Source: Streptomyces sp. NBC_01216
Lineage (GTDB): Bacteria > Actinomycetota > Actinomycetes > Streptomycetales > Streptomycetaceae
Length of the DNA stretch: 64,000 nucleotides
Direction of reading: 5' to 3'
Assembly (NCBI RefSeq): GCF_035994945.1
Contig: NZ_CP108677.1
Span: 4,340,001-4,404,000 of the forward strand
Shown here: positions 26,279 through 37,781 of the stretch, one piece after another
Position numbering within the stretch: position 1 is the stretch's first letter
How the letters are laid out: each line of letters opens with the position of its first letter
The notes under the pieces: generated by a model
Seen by the model: only the letters and a program-made list of their open reading frames with translations
Databases searched by the model: none
Told to the model about the DNA's origin: nothing
Made by a program: the position numbers and the translations under genes

Positions 26279-27216
26279 GCACCGTCGAAGAGGACACCGC
26301 CCCGGACACGGGCGCGCCGGCCGGCGGCGTCACCGTACGCGTCCCCGCCAAGGTCAACGTGCAGCTCGCCGTCGGCGCGGCGCGCCCCGACGGATTCCAC
26401 GACCTGGCCAACGTCTTCCTCGCCGTCTCCCTGTACGACGAGGTGACGGCCACCCCGGCGACCGGCCTGACCGTCACCTGCGAGGGACCGGACGCCGGCC
26501 AGGTCCCCCTGGACCGGACGAACCTGGCCGCCCGCGCCGCCGTCCTCCTCGCCGCCCGGCACGGCATCACCCCGGACGTCCACCTCCACATCGTCAAGGA
26601 CATCCCGGTGGCCGGCGGCATGGCCGGCGGCAGCGCCGACGCCGCCGGGGCCCTGCTCGCCTGCGACACCCTCTGGGGCCTGCGCTCCTCGCGCGCCGAA
26701 CTCCTGGAGATCTGCGCCGAACTCGGCAGCGACGTGCCGTTCAGCCTTGTCGGAGGCGCCGCCCTCGGCACCGGCCGCGGCGAGCGACTGACCGGGGCGG
26801 AGGTCGGCGGCACCTTCCACTGGGTGTTCGCCGTCGCCGACGGCGGCCTGTCCACCCCGGCCGTCTACGGAGAGTTCGACCGCCTCAACGAAGGCGTCGA
26901 CGTGCCCGAACCCGTGGCCTCCCCGACGCTCCTGGAGGCCCTGCGCACCGGGGACGCCGGCGCGCTCGCCGGGGCCCTGGCCAACGGCCTCCAGCCGGCG
27001 GCCCTCTCCCTGCGGCCCTCGCTGTCCGCGACCCTGGAGGCCGGACTGACGGCCGGTGCGCTCGCCGCCCTCGTCTCCGGCTCGGGCCCGACGACCGCGT
27101 TCCTGGTGAAGGACGCCGAGTCCGCCGCGTCCGTCGCGGCGGCCCTCGTCTCCTCGGGCACCTGCCGCACGGCGCGCACGGCCACCTCACCGGCACCCGG
27201 CGCCACCGTCCGGTAG
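26275..27216 (+). CDS. ispE: 4-diphosphocytidyl-2-C-methyl-D-erythritol kinase
   Basis: 313-aa GHMP kinase of the MEP isoprenoid pathway; it phosphorylates CDP-ME at the 2-hydroxyl. The substrate region is '[20 protein letters not shown]', the ATP loop is '[20 protein letters not shown]', the catalytic Asp is in '[20 protein letters not shown]', and the C-terminal GHMP motif is '[13 protein letters not shown]'. GTG 26275 overlaps the rsmA stop. The N-terminus (about 20 residues before VRVPAK) is a little longer than in E. coli IspE. Confidence 0.96.
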   Translation: MSTVEEDTAPDTGAPAGGVTVRVPAKVNVQLAVGAARPDGFHDLANVFLAVSLYDEVTATPATGLTVTCEGPDAGQVPLDRTNLAARAAVLLAARHGITPDVHLHIVKDIPVAGGMAGGSADAAGALLACDTLWGLRSSRAELLEICAELGSDVPFSLVGGAALGTGRGERLTGAEVGGTFHWVFAVADGGLSTPAVYGEFDRLNEGVDVPEPVASPTLLEALRTGDAGALAGALANGLQPAALSLRPSLSATLEAGLTAGALAALVSGSGPTTAFLVKDAESAASVAAALVSSGTCRTARTATSPAPGATVR

Positions 27217-27450
27217 GCACACCCGGCGCCGCACAGTGGCGGAGTTCTCCGCGGCTCTGTCGTGACGCTCAGGTAGGCCGCCCCTGGCCGGCCGGCTCCT
27301 CGTCGAACGGGCCGGGCCGGACCGGGGGAAGGGCGGGGGATCGGTCGCGTCGCGCGGGCGTCCGGCGTGCGGCCCCAGTGGGCCGGTACCCGGTCGCCTG
27401 CGACTACCCTGGGGGATCGGTCCGTCCCAGCCCTATGGAGCACAGCGCCT

Positions 27451-29256
<1,806 letters not shown>

Positions 29257-29269
29257 CGACGACATCACG

Positions 29270-29306
29270 GACCGGTCCTCCGTTGGGAACAGTGGACGGA
29301 CCGGTC
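29270..29306. terminator. Terminator after ABC-F gene
   Basis: Inverted repeat GACCGGTCC...GGACCGGTC (29270-29278 and 29298-29306) followed by GCTTTT. Each arm is itself palindromic. Confidence 0.75.
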
Positions 29307-29368
29307 GCTTTTGCGCCATCACGTGAGTGGTAGAAAGAAAACCCGCTCACACCAAGGGGGAAGCGCTG

Positions 29369-31282
29369 ATGACCCAGCCGCCCAGCAATCAGCCACCGGG
29401 CTTCGGCGCTCCGGAAGACCCGCGGTACCCAGGCCAGGGTGACCCGGCCGTGCCGCCGATGCCTCCGGCCCCGCCCGCCGCCCCGCCGTCCGCCGCGCCC
29501 GGCCCCTTCGACAAGGCCCCGCAGACGCCGCCGGCCGCGCCGGGTCCGTACGGCCAGCCACCGCAGCCGGGTGACGGCCACCCCCAGCAGGCGCCCCAGC
29601 CCGGCTACGGCTACCCCGCCCAGCAGTCCCCGCAGCCCGGCTACGGCTATCCGGCGCAGGACCAGCCCGGCCCGTACGGCCGGCCGCCGCAGCCCGGTCC
29701 CTACGGTCAGCCCGGTCCGTACGGTCAGCCCGGTTCGTACGGTCAGCCGCCGCAGCCCGCTTACGGCTATCCCGGTCAACCGCAGTATCCCGGTCAACCG
29801 CAGTACCCCGGTCAGCCGCAGTACCCCGCTCCGTCCGGCGGCTCGAACCCGTTCAAGGGGAAGCCCGGCGTCGTCGTCGCCGCGGCCGTCGTCGGCCTGC
29901 TGCTCGTCGGCGGCGGTACCTGGTTCGCCCTGAGCGGCGACGGCGAGAAGACGCCGGTGGCTCAGCCGACCGCCTCCTCCAGCGACAGCCCGAAGCCGAG
30001 CGAGTCCGTCGACCAGGGCGACGGCGACGGAGACGGCGACAAGGGCCAGGAGGACCTCAACGCCGGCCGGCAGCCCGGCGAGGCGAAGGTCGACTGGCTG
30101 CTGAAGAACGACGTCGACCTGCCCAAGAACGGCTCCGCCGTCCTCGGACCGTGGATCGTCGGCGACGTCGTCGTGAAGGCCATGTACAAGAGCGTCGACG
30201 CCTACAGCCTGAGCGACGGCTCGCCGAAGTGGCACCTGGACGTCCCCTTCGAGCTGTGCGGCGCGCCGCCGGAGCCCGCGGCCGACGGCACCATCGTCTT
30301 CGCGCACGAGGACAAGGCCGGTGACCGTGCCAAGTGCACGGAGCTGCAGAAGGTCGACCTCAAGATCGGCAAGGCGGGCTGGAAGAAGGCGGTGCCCAAG
30401 GCGCAGGGACTGTTCGCCTTCGACGACAACACCCTCGCCATCAGCGGCGACACGGTGACCGCCGCCGGGACCAGCAGTTCCTACGGCTTCTCGCTGACCG
30501 ACGGCAAGCAGCTCTTCGCCGGGCCCGGCAGCGGCTGCAAGCCCTACGCGTACGCGGGCGGCGAGAAGCTGATCGCCGCCTCCTCCTGCCCCACCGGCGA
30601 CGTGAACAAGAAGCAGCAGCAGATCGGGGAGGTGGACCCGACCACCGGCAAGGCCCGGTGGAACTACAAGCTCCCGGCCGGCTGGGAGGTCGACAGGGTC
30701 TACTCGGTCGTCCCGCTGGTCGTCTCCGCCACGCAGCGGGACGAGAAGAAGTGGATGGTCTTCGCGCTCACCGCCGACGGCCGGATGCGCTCACAGATCA
30801 AGGGCGGCGACGACAAGTTCGCCCCCAAGTGCGGCGGTTCCTTCGTCGTCTTCGGCAAGAACCTCCAGGGATGCGTCGGTGTCGCGGCCGACGCGAACAC
30901 CTTCTACATGGCCACCGAGACGAGCTACGGCACCCCGAACGAGATCGTCGCCTTCGACCTGAACACCGGCAAGGCCAGATGGCGATCCAAGGCGCCCGGA
31001 GAGCGGAAGATGCTCCCGCTGCGCATGGAGGGCTCCCAGGTCCTCGTCTACATCGACGCGGCCTACGACAAGGGCGGGGCGGTCGCCACCGTCGCACCGG
31101 CCGGTGGCGCGCCGAAGGTCCTGCTCCAGCACCCGGCGTCGACCGCCCGGGTCGAGAACACCTTCTACAACCCCGGTTACGCCTACGGCAACGGCACCTT
31201 CGTGATCAGCAGCGGGCGTGTGTCGGCGCTGAACGACAAGGCGGAGATGGAAGTCAAGACGATGATGGCCTTCAGCAAGTGA
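29369..31282 (+). CDS. Membrane-anchored PQQ-like beta-propeller protein, paralog 1
   Basis: 637-aa protein. The first 160 residues are a cytoplasmic Pro/Gln/Gly/Tyr-rich tail with many 'GPYGQP' and 'QPQYPG' repeats. One membrane helix is at about 166-186 ('[20 protein letters not shown]'). A Ser/Asp/Gly linker leads to an extracytoplasmic propeller of PQQ-like repeats (about 225-637): '[15 protein letters not shown]', '[15 protein letters not shown]', '[15 protein letters not shown]'. ATG 29369 has AAGGGGGAAG upstream. No enzymatic residues are evident. Such proteins are common in Streptomyces, and a sensor or scaffold role is a guess. It is followed after 13 bp by a paralog, so the two are co-transcribed. 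Confidence 0.85.
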   Translation: MTQPPSNQPPGFGAPEDPRYPGQGDPAVPPMPPAPPAAPPSAAPGPFDKAPQTPPAAPGPYGQPPQPGDGHPQQAPQPGYGYPAQQSPQPGYGYPAQDQPGPYGRPPQPGPYGQPGPYGQPGSYGQPPQPAYGYPGQPQYPGQPQYPGQPQYPAPSGGSNPFKGKPGVVVAAAVVGLLLVGGGTWFALSGDGEKTPVAQPTASSSDSPKPSESVDQGDGDGDGDKGQEDLNAGRQPGEAKVDWLLKNDVDLPKNGSAVLGPWIVGDVVVKAMYKSVDAYSLSDGSPKWHLDVPFELCGAPPEPAADGTIVFAHEDKAGDRAKCTELQKVDLKIGKAGWKKAVPKAQGLFAFDDNTLAISGDTVTAAGTSSSYGFSLTDGKQLFAGPGSGCKPYAYAGGEKLIAASSCPTGDVNKKQQQIGEVDPTTGKARWNYKLPAGWEVDRVYSVVPLVVSATQRDEKKWMVFALTADGRMRSQIKGGDDKFAPKCGGSFVVFGKNLQGCVGVAADANTFYMATETSYGTPNEIVAFDLNTGKARWRSKAPGERKMLPLRMEGSQVLVYIDAAYDKGGAVATVAPAGGAPKVLLQHPASTARVENTFYNPGYAYGNGTFVISSGRVSALNDKAEMEVKTMMAFSK

Positions 31283-31295
31283 GGTACGAAGACCG

Positions 31296-33146
31296 ATGAC
31301 CCAGCCCCCTCCGCCGCCGAACCAGCCCCCGGGCCCGCCGCCGGGCGGTTTCGGTGCGCCCCAGGACCCGGGGCCGCAGGACGGACACGGCGTGCCCCAG
31401 GGCCCGCCCCCGGGCGGTTTCGGTGCTCCGCAGGATGGTTTCGGCGCGCCCCAGGACCCCCCGCCGGGCGGCTTCGGCGCGCCCCAGGACCCCCCGCCGG
31501 GCGGCTTCGGCGCCCCGGCGCCCTCGCCGCAGGGGCAGCCCTACGGCTACCCGCAACAGCCGCAGCCGCAGTACCCCCCGTACGGCTACCCGCAGCAGGC
31601 CCCGCCGGCGTACGGGTACCCGGCGCCGCCGCAGTACCCGCAGGCGCAGCCGGGACCGCAGGGCCCGGCGGCTCCCTCCGGCGGCCGGATCTCCGCCCAG
31701 CTGTGGATCGTCATCGCGGCGGTGATCACCGTGGTGCTGCTGATCGGCGGCAGCGTCTGGTACGTGAACTCCGGCGGTGACAACGGCCGGAACGACACCG
31801 CCAAGGGCGAGTCCGGCGGAGCGCAGGGCACCGGCGGCACCACCGGTGCGGGTGCCGGGGGGAAGGAGAAGCCGCCCGCGAACACCCGGTCGCAGGTGGC
31901 GTTCCAGCTTCCCGTCCCCAAGGTCCCGGACATCACGGACGTCTCGGGGTCCTGGCTCACCGGCAAGGCGTACGTGAAGCCGGGCGTCGACTCGGTCGTC
32001 GGCTACGACCTCGACAAGGGCACCCCGCTCTGGACGCTGTCGCTCCCCGGCCAGGTCTGCGGCGCCTCACGGCACGTCACGCCGGACAACAGGACGGCGA
32101 TCCTCTTCGAGGCGGCCAAGCGCGTCCCGCCGAAGTACTACGAGAAGTGCACCGAGGTCGGTGTCATCGACCTGGACACCGGAAAGCTGGTGTGGTCCAC
32201 CTCGGTCACCGGCGGCTCGGCAGGCGACGGCAAGGCCCGGTTCAGCGAGGTCACGCTGAGCGGCTCCACGGTCGCGGTCGGCGGTCTGGACGGCGGCGCG
32301 GCCTTCGACCTGGCCAACGGCAACCCCCGCTGGAAGCCCCAGACGAAGACGGACAACTGCTACGACATGGGCTACGGCGGCGGTCCGGCCCTGGCCGTCG
32401 CGCGCAAGTGCGGCCCCTACGGCTCCCAGACCGTCACGATCCAGAACATCAACCCGACGACCGGCGCGCCGATCTCGGAGTACAAGATGCCCAAGGGCGT
32501 CGACTACGCCTCGATCGTGTCCACCAAGCCGCTGGTCGTGGCCGCCGACGTCGGTGACACCGCGGGCGACGGCAGCGGCATCTCGGACTTCTTCTCGATC
32601 GACGAGCAGACCGGCAAGCTGAAGGCCAAGATCACCGCTGACGCGGACCGGTACGCGGCCCGCTGCCGCTCCACCAAGGTCGAGTCCTGCACCCAGGCGC
32701 TCGTCGGCAACGGCCGGCTGTACCTGCCGACCGAGGAGCACGACGGCAGTACCGGCGAGTACGGGGACGAGACGAACGAGATCGTCTCCTTCGACCTGGC
32801 CACCGGGAAGATGGGCAGCGGCAAGGCGGACGCGGGCGACCGCTACACGCTGATGCCGCTGCGCATGGACGGCGGCAACCTCATCGCGTACAAGCAGCCG
32901 CCGTACGACAAGGGCGGTCGGATCGTCTCCATCGACGGCACCTCGTTCAAGGAGACGCTGCTGCTGGAGAACCCGTCCGACAAGGCCGTGCGGAACGCGG
33001 AGACGGGCTTCACCGAGAACGGCTCCGAGTACCGCTACGCGGACGGCCGGTTCTTCGTCTCCCAGACGCTGCTGAGCAAGCCGCGGGAATCCTCCTCGAC
33101 GGACGACAAGGAGTACCTGGCGGTCGCCTTCCGCGCCGCGCCGTGA
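31296..33146 (+). CDS. Membrane-anchored PQQ-like beta-propeller protein, paralog 2
   Basis: 616-aa paralog of the preceding gene with the same layout. The Pro-rich cytoplasmic tail carries 'PPPGGFGAPQD' repeats (about 10-75) and 'YGYPQQ' units. The membrane helix is at about 135-158 ('LWIVIAAVITVVLLIGGSVW'). The extracytoplasmic propeller includes 'GYDLDKGTPLWTLSLPGQVC', 'IDLDTGKLVWSTSVTGG' and 'MPLRMDGGNLIAYKQPPYDK'. Cys residues in the blades could form disulfides. It starts 13 bp after the first paralog, with GAGGT as ribosome binding site, and ends at a strong hairpin. The pair looks like a tandem duplication with diverged N-terminal repeats. Confidence 0.85.
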   Translation: MTQPPPPPNQPPGPPPGGFGAPQDPGPQDGHGVPQGPPPGGFGAPQDGFGAPQDPPPGGFGAPQDPPPGGFGAPAPSPQGQPYGYPQQPQPQYPPYGYPQQAPPAYGYPAPPQYPQAQPGPQGPAAPSGGRISAQLWIVIAAVITVVLLIGGSVWYVNSGGDNGRNDTAKGESGGAQGTGGTTGAGAGGKEKPPANTRSQVAFQLPVPKVPDITDVSGSWLTGKAYVKPGVDSVVGYDLDKGTPLWTLSLPGQVCGASRHVTPDNRTAILFEAAKRVPPKYYEKCTEVGVIDLDTGKLVWSTSVTGGSAGDGKARFSEVTLSGSTVAVGGLDGGAAFDLANGNPRWKPQTKTDNCYDMGYGGGPALAVARKCGPYGSQTVTIQNINPTTGAPISEYKMPKGVDYASIVSTKPLVVAADVGDTAGDGSGISDFFSIDEQTGKLKAKITADADRYAARCRSTKVESCTQALVGNGRLYLPTEEHDGSTGEYGDETNEIVSFDLATGKMGSGKADAGDRYTLMPLRMDGGNLIAYKQPPYDKGGRIVSIDGTSFKETLLLENPSDKAVRNAETGFTENGSEYRYADGRFFVSQTLLSKPRESSSTDDKEYLAVAFRAAP

Positions 33147-33164
33147 TCCCCTGCGCGGCGCTCG

Positions 33165-33201
33165 GGTGTGGGCCTCTCCGGGCGACCGGAGGGGCCCACA
33201 C
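33165..33201. terminator. Terminator after tandem propeller genes
   Basis: 17-bp arms GGTGTGGGCCTCTCCGG and CCGGAGGGGCCCACACC with one mismatch and a 3-base loop, 18 bp after the stop. Confidence 0.8.
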
Positions 33202-33414
33202 CCGTCCGGGGGTCCCAGGGACGACGGTCAGGCCCACCCGGACGCGGTCCGGTCGCCGAAGCGCGGCAATTTGCCCTCAGCCGGGGTGGTTTCGGCCTGT
33301 CGGCGGTCTTCCGTGGGAGTTCGGGGCACGTCGGGCCGGAGGACCGTGTAACTTGCCGGGGCATCAGGGACGCTGGGACCGGGGGACGGTTCCAGGGGGA
33401 TAAGGGGTTGCTCG

Positions 33415-34104
33415 ATGGGCGTGCGGCTCATGGTGGTCGACGACCACCGTCTGCTTGCCGAGGCGCTCGCCTCGGCGCTGAAGCTGCGTGGGCACAGGGT
33501 GCTCGCGGCGGCGGCACCGGTCGCGGGCGCGGCGGAGCTGGTCGTGAGCCGGGCGCCGGAGGTGTGTCTGCTCGGCACGGCGGCGCCGGCCGAACCGGGT
33601 ACCTTCGACCCGGTCGTCAGGATCAAGAGGGAGCGGCCCCAGATCGCGGTGGTCGTGCTGGGCCCGGTGCCCTCGCCGCGCGGGATCGCGGCGGCGTTCG
33701 CGGCGGGTGCCTCGGGCTACGTCCGGCACGACGAGCGGATCGAGGGTGTCGAACGGGCCCTGATGAAGGCGCGGGCCGGGGAGGCGGCGGTGGCGCCGCA
33801 GCTCCTCCAGGGCGCGTTCGCGGAGCTGCTGAACCCAGTGGCGCAGCCCGACGACGAGGGGCGGCGGCTGTTGCGCATGCTCACCCCGCGCGAGGTCGAG
33901 GTCCTGGTCCGGGTGGCCGAGGGGGAGGACACCCGGCTGATCGCGGCGGGAATGGGGATCGCGTCGAGCACGGCGCGGACCCATGTGCAGCGGGTGCTCA
34001 TGAAGCTGGGCGTCGGGTCGCGGCTGGAGGCCGCCGCGCTCGCCGCACGGACGGGTCTGCTGGACCACGCGCCCGTGCCGGCGCCTCGGGGGGAGCGGCG
34101 GTAG
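33415..34104 (+). CDS. NarL/LuxR-type response regulator lacking the phospho-acceptor Asp
   Basis: 229-aa protein. The receiver-like domain (1-120) starts 'VRLMVVDDHRLLAEALASAL', keeping the acidic pair. Where the phosphorylated Asp should follow the third strand the sequence is 'APEVCLLGTAAPAEPG', so Gly replaces Asp. The strand-5 Lys is also absent ('ASGYVRHDERIEG'). The C-terminal LuxR HTH (about 158-222) is intact: 'LTPREVEVLVRVAEGEDTRL', 'STARTHVQRVLMKLGVGSRL'. It is therefore probably phosphorylation-independent. There is no kinase next to it; galTEK lies downstream after 262 bp with its own promoter. ATG 33415 follows GGGGGATAAGGGG. Confidence 0.88.
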   Translation: MGVRLMVVDDHRLLAEALASALKLRGHRVLAAAAPVAGAAELVVSRAPEVCLLGTAAPAEPGTFDPVVRIKRERPQIAVVVLGPVPSPRGIAAAFAAGASGYVRHDERIEGVERALMKARAGEAAVAPQLLQGAFAELLNPVAQPDDEGRRLLRMLTPREVEVLVRVAEGEDTRLIAAGMGIASSTARTHVQRVLMKLGVGSRLEAAALAARTGLLDHAPVPAPRGERR

Positions 34105-34282
34105 CGCCGTCCCGCGAGTCCGCCGCCCTCCCGCGGAGCGGGCTTCCCGCGGTGCCGCCCGGCCCCCGCGCCCGCGTCCGGCTCCGGTGCCCGCCGCCCG
34201 GTCGGGGCCGTGTCGGCTCCGGGCGCCCGGTGACGGGACGCACCGCGCGCCGGGGGGCCCGGCGGCGCATGGTGCTTCGCTG

Positions 34283-34350
34283 TGACGTTGACGTTGACGT
34301 TGACACGAATGTTTGATTATGGTTCCTTGTGTGTGATTATGTTTGACTGT
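34283..34350 (+). promoter_or_regulatory. Promoter/operator region of the gal operon with direct repeats
   Basis: The region holds GACGTT tandem copies ending in TTGACA (34284-34305), then two 20-bp-spaced copies of a TGATTATG-G/T-TT motif (from 34314 and 34334). One workable core promoter is TTGATT (34313-34318) and GATTAT (34335-34340) with 16-bp spacing, 27 bp before the galT GTG. The Streptomyces galP1 promoter is known to be controlled by short repeated hexamers; equating these with it is inference. It is unusually AT-rich for this window. Confidence 0.55.
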
Positions 34351-34366
34351 CGGCGGAGGCGCGCTT

Positions 34367-35410
34367 GTGAAGAAGACCGTCACCACCCTGGCCGACGGAC
34401 GTGAGCTCATCTACTACGACTCCCGTGCCGACACGGTTCGGGACGCCGTGGACACCCGTCCGCTCGCGCCGGTCTCGTCCCGTGCCGAGATCCGCCACGA
34501 CGCGCTCCTCGGGGACAGTGTCGTCGTCGCCTCGCACCGCCAGGGCCGCACCTTCCACCCGCCCGCCGACGCGTGCCCGCTCTGCCCCTCCCGTGAGGGG
34601 CGGCTCAGCGAGATCCCGGCCGCCGACTACGAGGTCGTCGTCTTCGAGAACCGCTTCCCCTCCCTGGTCGGCGAGTCGGGCCGCTGCGAGGTCGTCTGCT
34701 TCACCTCCGACCACGACACCTCCTTCGCCGGTCTCACGCCCGGTCGGGCCGCGCTCGTCCTCGACGCCTGGACCGACCGCACCGCCGCGCTCGCCCGGCG
34801 TCCGGGCATCGAGCAGGTCTACTGCTTCGAGAACCGCGGCGCCGAGGTCGGTGTCACGCTCGGACATCCCCACGGCCAGATCTACGCCTTCCCGTTCGCC
34901 ACGCCCCGGACCGCTCTCATGCGGGGCAACGCCGCCGCGCACCGTGCCCGCACCGGACGCAACCTCTTCGACGACGTCGTCGTCCGGGAACGCGCGGACG
35001 GCGTACGGATCGTCCTGACGGGTGAGCACTGGATCGCCTTCGTGCCCTACGCCGCGCACTGGCCGTACGAGGTGCACCTCTACCCGGTCCGTCGGGTGCC
35101 CGACCTGCGGGACCTCGACGACGCGTCCCGCGCGGAGTTCCCGGGCGTCTACCTGGAACTCCTGCGGCGCTTCGACCGGCTCTTCGGCCCGGACGCGCCG
35201 CCGACCCCGTACATCGCCGCCTGGCACCAGGCGCCCTTCACGGCCGACGGGCGGGAGGAGTTCGCGCTCCACCTGGAGCTTTTCACCGTGCGCCGGGCCT
35301 CTGACAAGCTGAAGTACCTCGCGGGCACCGAGTCCGGCATGGACGCGTTCATGAACGACGTGCCGCCGGAGTCCGCGGCCGACAGAATCCGAGAGGTAGC
35401 GAGCAAGTGA
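34367..35410 (+). CDS. galT: Galactose-1-phosphate uridylyltransferase
   Basis: 347-aa Leloir-pathway enzyme that exchanges UMP between UDP-glucose and galactose-1-P. The zinc Cys pair is '[16 protein letters not shown]'; the active-site H-P-H motif is '[15 protein letters not shown]', where the second His takes the nucleotidyl group; 'ENRGAEVG' and the C-terminal '[20 protein letters not shown]' also fit. GTG 34367 has GGAGG 7 bases upstream. It is first of the galTEK operon; its stop overlaps the galE GTG. Confidence 0.95.
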   Translation: MKKTVTTLADGRELIYYDSRADTVRDAVDTRPLAPVSSRAEIRHDALLGDSVVVASHRQGRTFHPPADACPLCPSREGRLSEIPAADYEVVVFENRFPSLVGESGRCEVVCFTSDHDTSFAGLTPGRAALVLDAWTDRTAALARRPGIEQVYCFENRGAEVGVTLGHPHGQIYAFPFATPRTALMRGNAAAHRARTGRNLFDDVVVRERADGVRIVLTGEHWIAFVPYAAHWPYEVHLYPVRRVPDLRDLDDASRAEFPGVYLELLRRFDRLFGPDAPPTPYIAAWHQAPFTADGREEFALHLELFTVRRASDKLKYLAGTESGMDAFMNDVPPESAADRIREVASK

Positions 35411-36375
35411 GCAAGTATCTGGTGACGGGCGGGGCCGGCTACGTGGGCGGCACGGTCGCGCAGCACCTGCTGGAAGCGGGCCACGAGGTCACCGTCCTCG
35501 ACGACCTCTCCACCGGCTTCCGCGAGGGCGTCCCGTCGGGGGCGGCCTTCGTGGAAGGCCGCATCCAGGACGCGGCCCGGTGGCTGGACCACTCCTACGA
35601 CGGTGTCCTGCACTTCGCCGCCTTCTCGCAGGTGGGCGAGTCGGTGGCGAACCCGGCGAAGTACTGGGAGAACAACGTCGGCGGCACGATGGCGCTGCTC
35701 TCCGCCATGCGCGAGGCCGGCGTGCGCCGGCTCGTCTTCTCCTCGACGGCCGCCACCTACGGGGAGCCGCGGAGCGTACCGATCACCGAGTCCGCGCCGA
35801 CCGCGCCGACCAACCCGTACGGCGCCACCAAGCTGGCCGTCGACCACATGATCAGCGGCGAATGCGCCGCACACGGCCTGGCCGCGGTCTCCCTGCGGTA
35901 CTTCAACGTGGCCGGCGCCTACGGGGAGTGCGGCGAGCGCCACGACCCCGAGTCGCACCTCATCCCGCTGGTCCTGCAGGTGGCCCAGGGCACGCGCGAG
36001 GCGATCAACGTCTACGGCGACGACTACTCGACGCCCGACGGCACCTGTGTGCGCGACTACATCCACGTCGCCGACCTCGCCGAGGCCCATCTGCTCGCCC
36101 TGGGTGCCATGACCTCCGGCGAGCACCTGATCTGCAATCTCGGCAACGGGAACGGCTTCTCGGTGCGCGAGGTCGTCGAGACCGTGCGCAAGGTCACCGG
36201 TCACCCGGTCCCCGAGGTCACGGCCGCGCGCAGGGCCGGTGACCCGGCCGTCCTGGTCGCCTCGGCCGACACCGCGCGCGAGCGGCTCGGCTGGAACCCG
36301 TCCCGCCCGGACCTGGCGGACATCGTGCGGGACGCGTGGGCGTTCGCGAACAGGACGGAGCGGGGACGGGCATGA
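35407..36375 (+). CDS. galE: UDP-glucose 4-epimerase
   Basis: 322-aa extended SDR enzyme. The NAD-binding motif is '[20 protein letters not shown]', the catalytic Ser/Thr and Tyr-x3-Lys are in '[12 protein letters not shown]' and '[13 protein letters not shown]', and family motifs '[20 protein letters not shown]' and '[16 protein letters not shown]' are present. It interconverts UDP-galactose and UDP-glucose. GTGA overlap with galT and ATGA overlap with galK show translational coupling. Confidence 0.96.
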   Translation: MSKYLVTGGAGYVGGTVAQHLLEAGHEVTVLDDLSTGFREGVPSGAAFVEGRIQDAARWLDHSYDGVLHFAAFSQVGESVANPAKYWENNVGGTMALLSAMREAGVRRLVFSSTAATYGEPRSVPITESAPTAPTNPYGATKLAVDHMISGECAAHGLAAVSLRYFNVAGAYGECGERHDPESHLIPLVLQVAQGTREAINVYGDDYSTPDGTCVRDYIHVADLAEAHLLALGAMTSGEHLICNLGNGNGFSVREVVETVRKVTGHPVPEVTAARRAGDPAVLVASADTARERLGWNPSRPDLADIVRDAWAFANRTERGRA

Positions 36376-37511
36376 GTGTGGCGGGAGAGTTCACGGCCCT
36401 CTACGGAGCGCGCCCGGAGGGACTCTGGGCGGCTCCGGGACGAGTCAACCTGATCGGCGAGTACACCGACTTCAACGAGGGTCTCGTCCTGCCGCTGGCC
36501 CTCCCGCACACCACGGTGGCCGCCGCCTCGCGCCGTACCGACGGCGTGCTGCGGCTCCATTCGGCGGACGCCGACGGCGGAGTCGTCACACTCTCCGTCG
36601 AGGGGCTCGCACCGGGCTCCGTCGAGGGGTGGGCCGCCTATCCGGCCGGTGTGGCCTGGGCCCTGCGTGAGACGGGGCACCCGGTCACCGGCGCGGACGT
36701 CCACCTCGCCTCGACGGTCCCGGCGGGCGCCGGGCTGTCCTCCTCGGCCGCCCTGGAGGTCGTCACCGCCCTCGCCCTCGACGACCTGTTCTCCCTGGGC
36801 CTGAGCCGCCCCGAGCTCGCCGTGGCCGCCCAGCGCGCCGAGAACGCCTTCGTCGGGGTGCCCTGCGGGGTGATGGACCAGATGGTGTCGGCGTGCGCGG
36901 CCGACGCGCACGCCCTGTTCCTGGACACCCGGGACCTCTCGTACCGGCAGGTGCCCTTCGACCTCGCCGCTATGGGTCTGCGGCTGCTGGTGGTGGACAC
37001 CCGCGTGCGGCACGCACTCGGGGACGGCGCTTACGCGGAGCGGCGCGCCGGCTGTGAAGCCGGTGCGCGGGCGCTCGGGGTATGCGCGCTGCGCGAGGTC
37101 AGCGCCGCGCAACTGTCCGATTCCCTCGCGCGTTTGACCGACGAAACGGTTCGTCGGTATGTCCGGCACGTCGTCACCGACAACGACCGGGTGGAGCGCA
37201 CCGTCGCCCTCCTCGACGCCGGCGACGTCCGGGCCGTCGGCCCGGTCCTCGGTGAGGGGCACCGGTCCCTCCGGGACGACCTGCGCGTCTCCTGCCCGGA
37301 ACTGGATCTCGCCGTCGAGGCCGCCGAGGCGGCCGGGGCGCTCGGTGCGCGGATGACGGGCGGCGGCTTCGGGGGCTCGGCGGTGGTGCTGGTCGAGGAG
37401 GCCGCGGCGGAACCGGTCGCCGCCGCTGTCGTGGGGGCCTTCGCCGAGGCCGGGTACAGGACTCCGCGGGTCTTCCCCGCCGTCCCCGCCACCGGCGCCC
37501 GACGCCTCTGA
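36372..37511 (+). CDS. galK: Galactokinase
   Basis: 379-aa GHMP kinase, first enzyme of galactose use. The galactokinase signature is '[20 protein letters not shown]', the ATP loop is '[20 protein letters not shown]', the Asp base lies in '[16 protein letters not shown]', and the C-terminal GHMP motif is '[20 protein letters not shown]'. ATG 36372 overlaps the galE stop. Confidence 0.96.
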   Translation: MSVAGEFTALYGARPEGLWAAPGRVNLIGEYTDFNEGLVLPLALPHTTVAAASRRTDGVLRLHSADADGGVVTLSVEGLAPGSVEGWAAYPAGVAWALRETGHPVTGADVHLASTVPAGAGLSSSAALEVVTALALDDLFSLGLSRPELAVAAQRAENAFVGVPCGVMDQMVSACAADAHALFLDTRDLSYRQVPFDLAAMGLRLLVVDTRVRHALGDGAYAERRAGCEAGARALGVCALREVSAAQLSDSLARLTDETVRRYVRHVVTDNDRVERTVALLDAGDVRAVGPVLGEGHRSLRDDLRVSCPELDLAVEAAEAAGALGARMTGGGFGGSAVVLVEEAAAEPVAAAVVGAFAEAGYRTPRVFPAVPATGARRL

Positions 37512-37553
37512 AGCTGTCGACTTCTGTCGGTATTCGGCCCATGTGGCCCACGT

Positions 37554-37567
37554 GTCACACCTGTGAC
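37554..37567. promoter_or_regulatory. Perfect inverted repeat upstream of response regulator gene
   Basis: GTCACA-CC-TGTGAC, 43 bp after the galK stop and about 215 bp before the next start. Symmetry and position suggest an operator; the half-site resembles those of Crp-like or GntR-type factors in inverted orientation, but I cannot name the binder. Confidence 0.4.
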
Positions 37568-37781
37568 GACCACTTCTGTGAATCGGCTTGCCCCTCCGGG
37601 CGCCGCCCGTACTCTGATGCACAGCGCCGGTGGGGGCCGGCGCCGTTCAGGGGGCGTGACCAGCAGGGTACGGCGCCCGGGGTGGGGTAGAAGTCACCGC
37701 ACGGCGGCGGCCGCGCGTACGACGGGCCCGCCCCCGGCGCCGTATCCGCGTTGGTCCTTTCCTCGACACTTGGGGGTGTCC

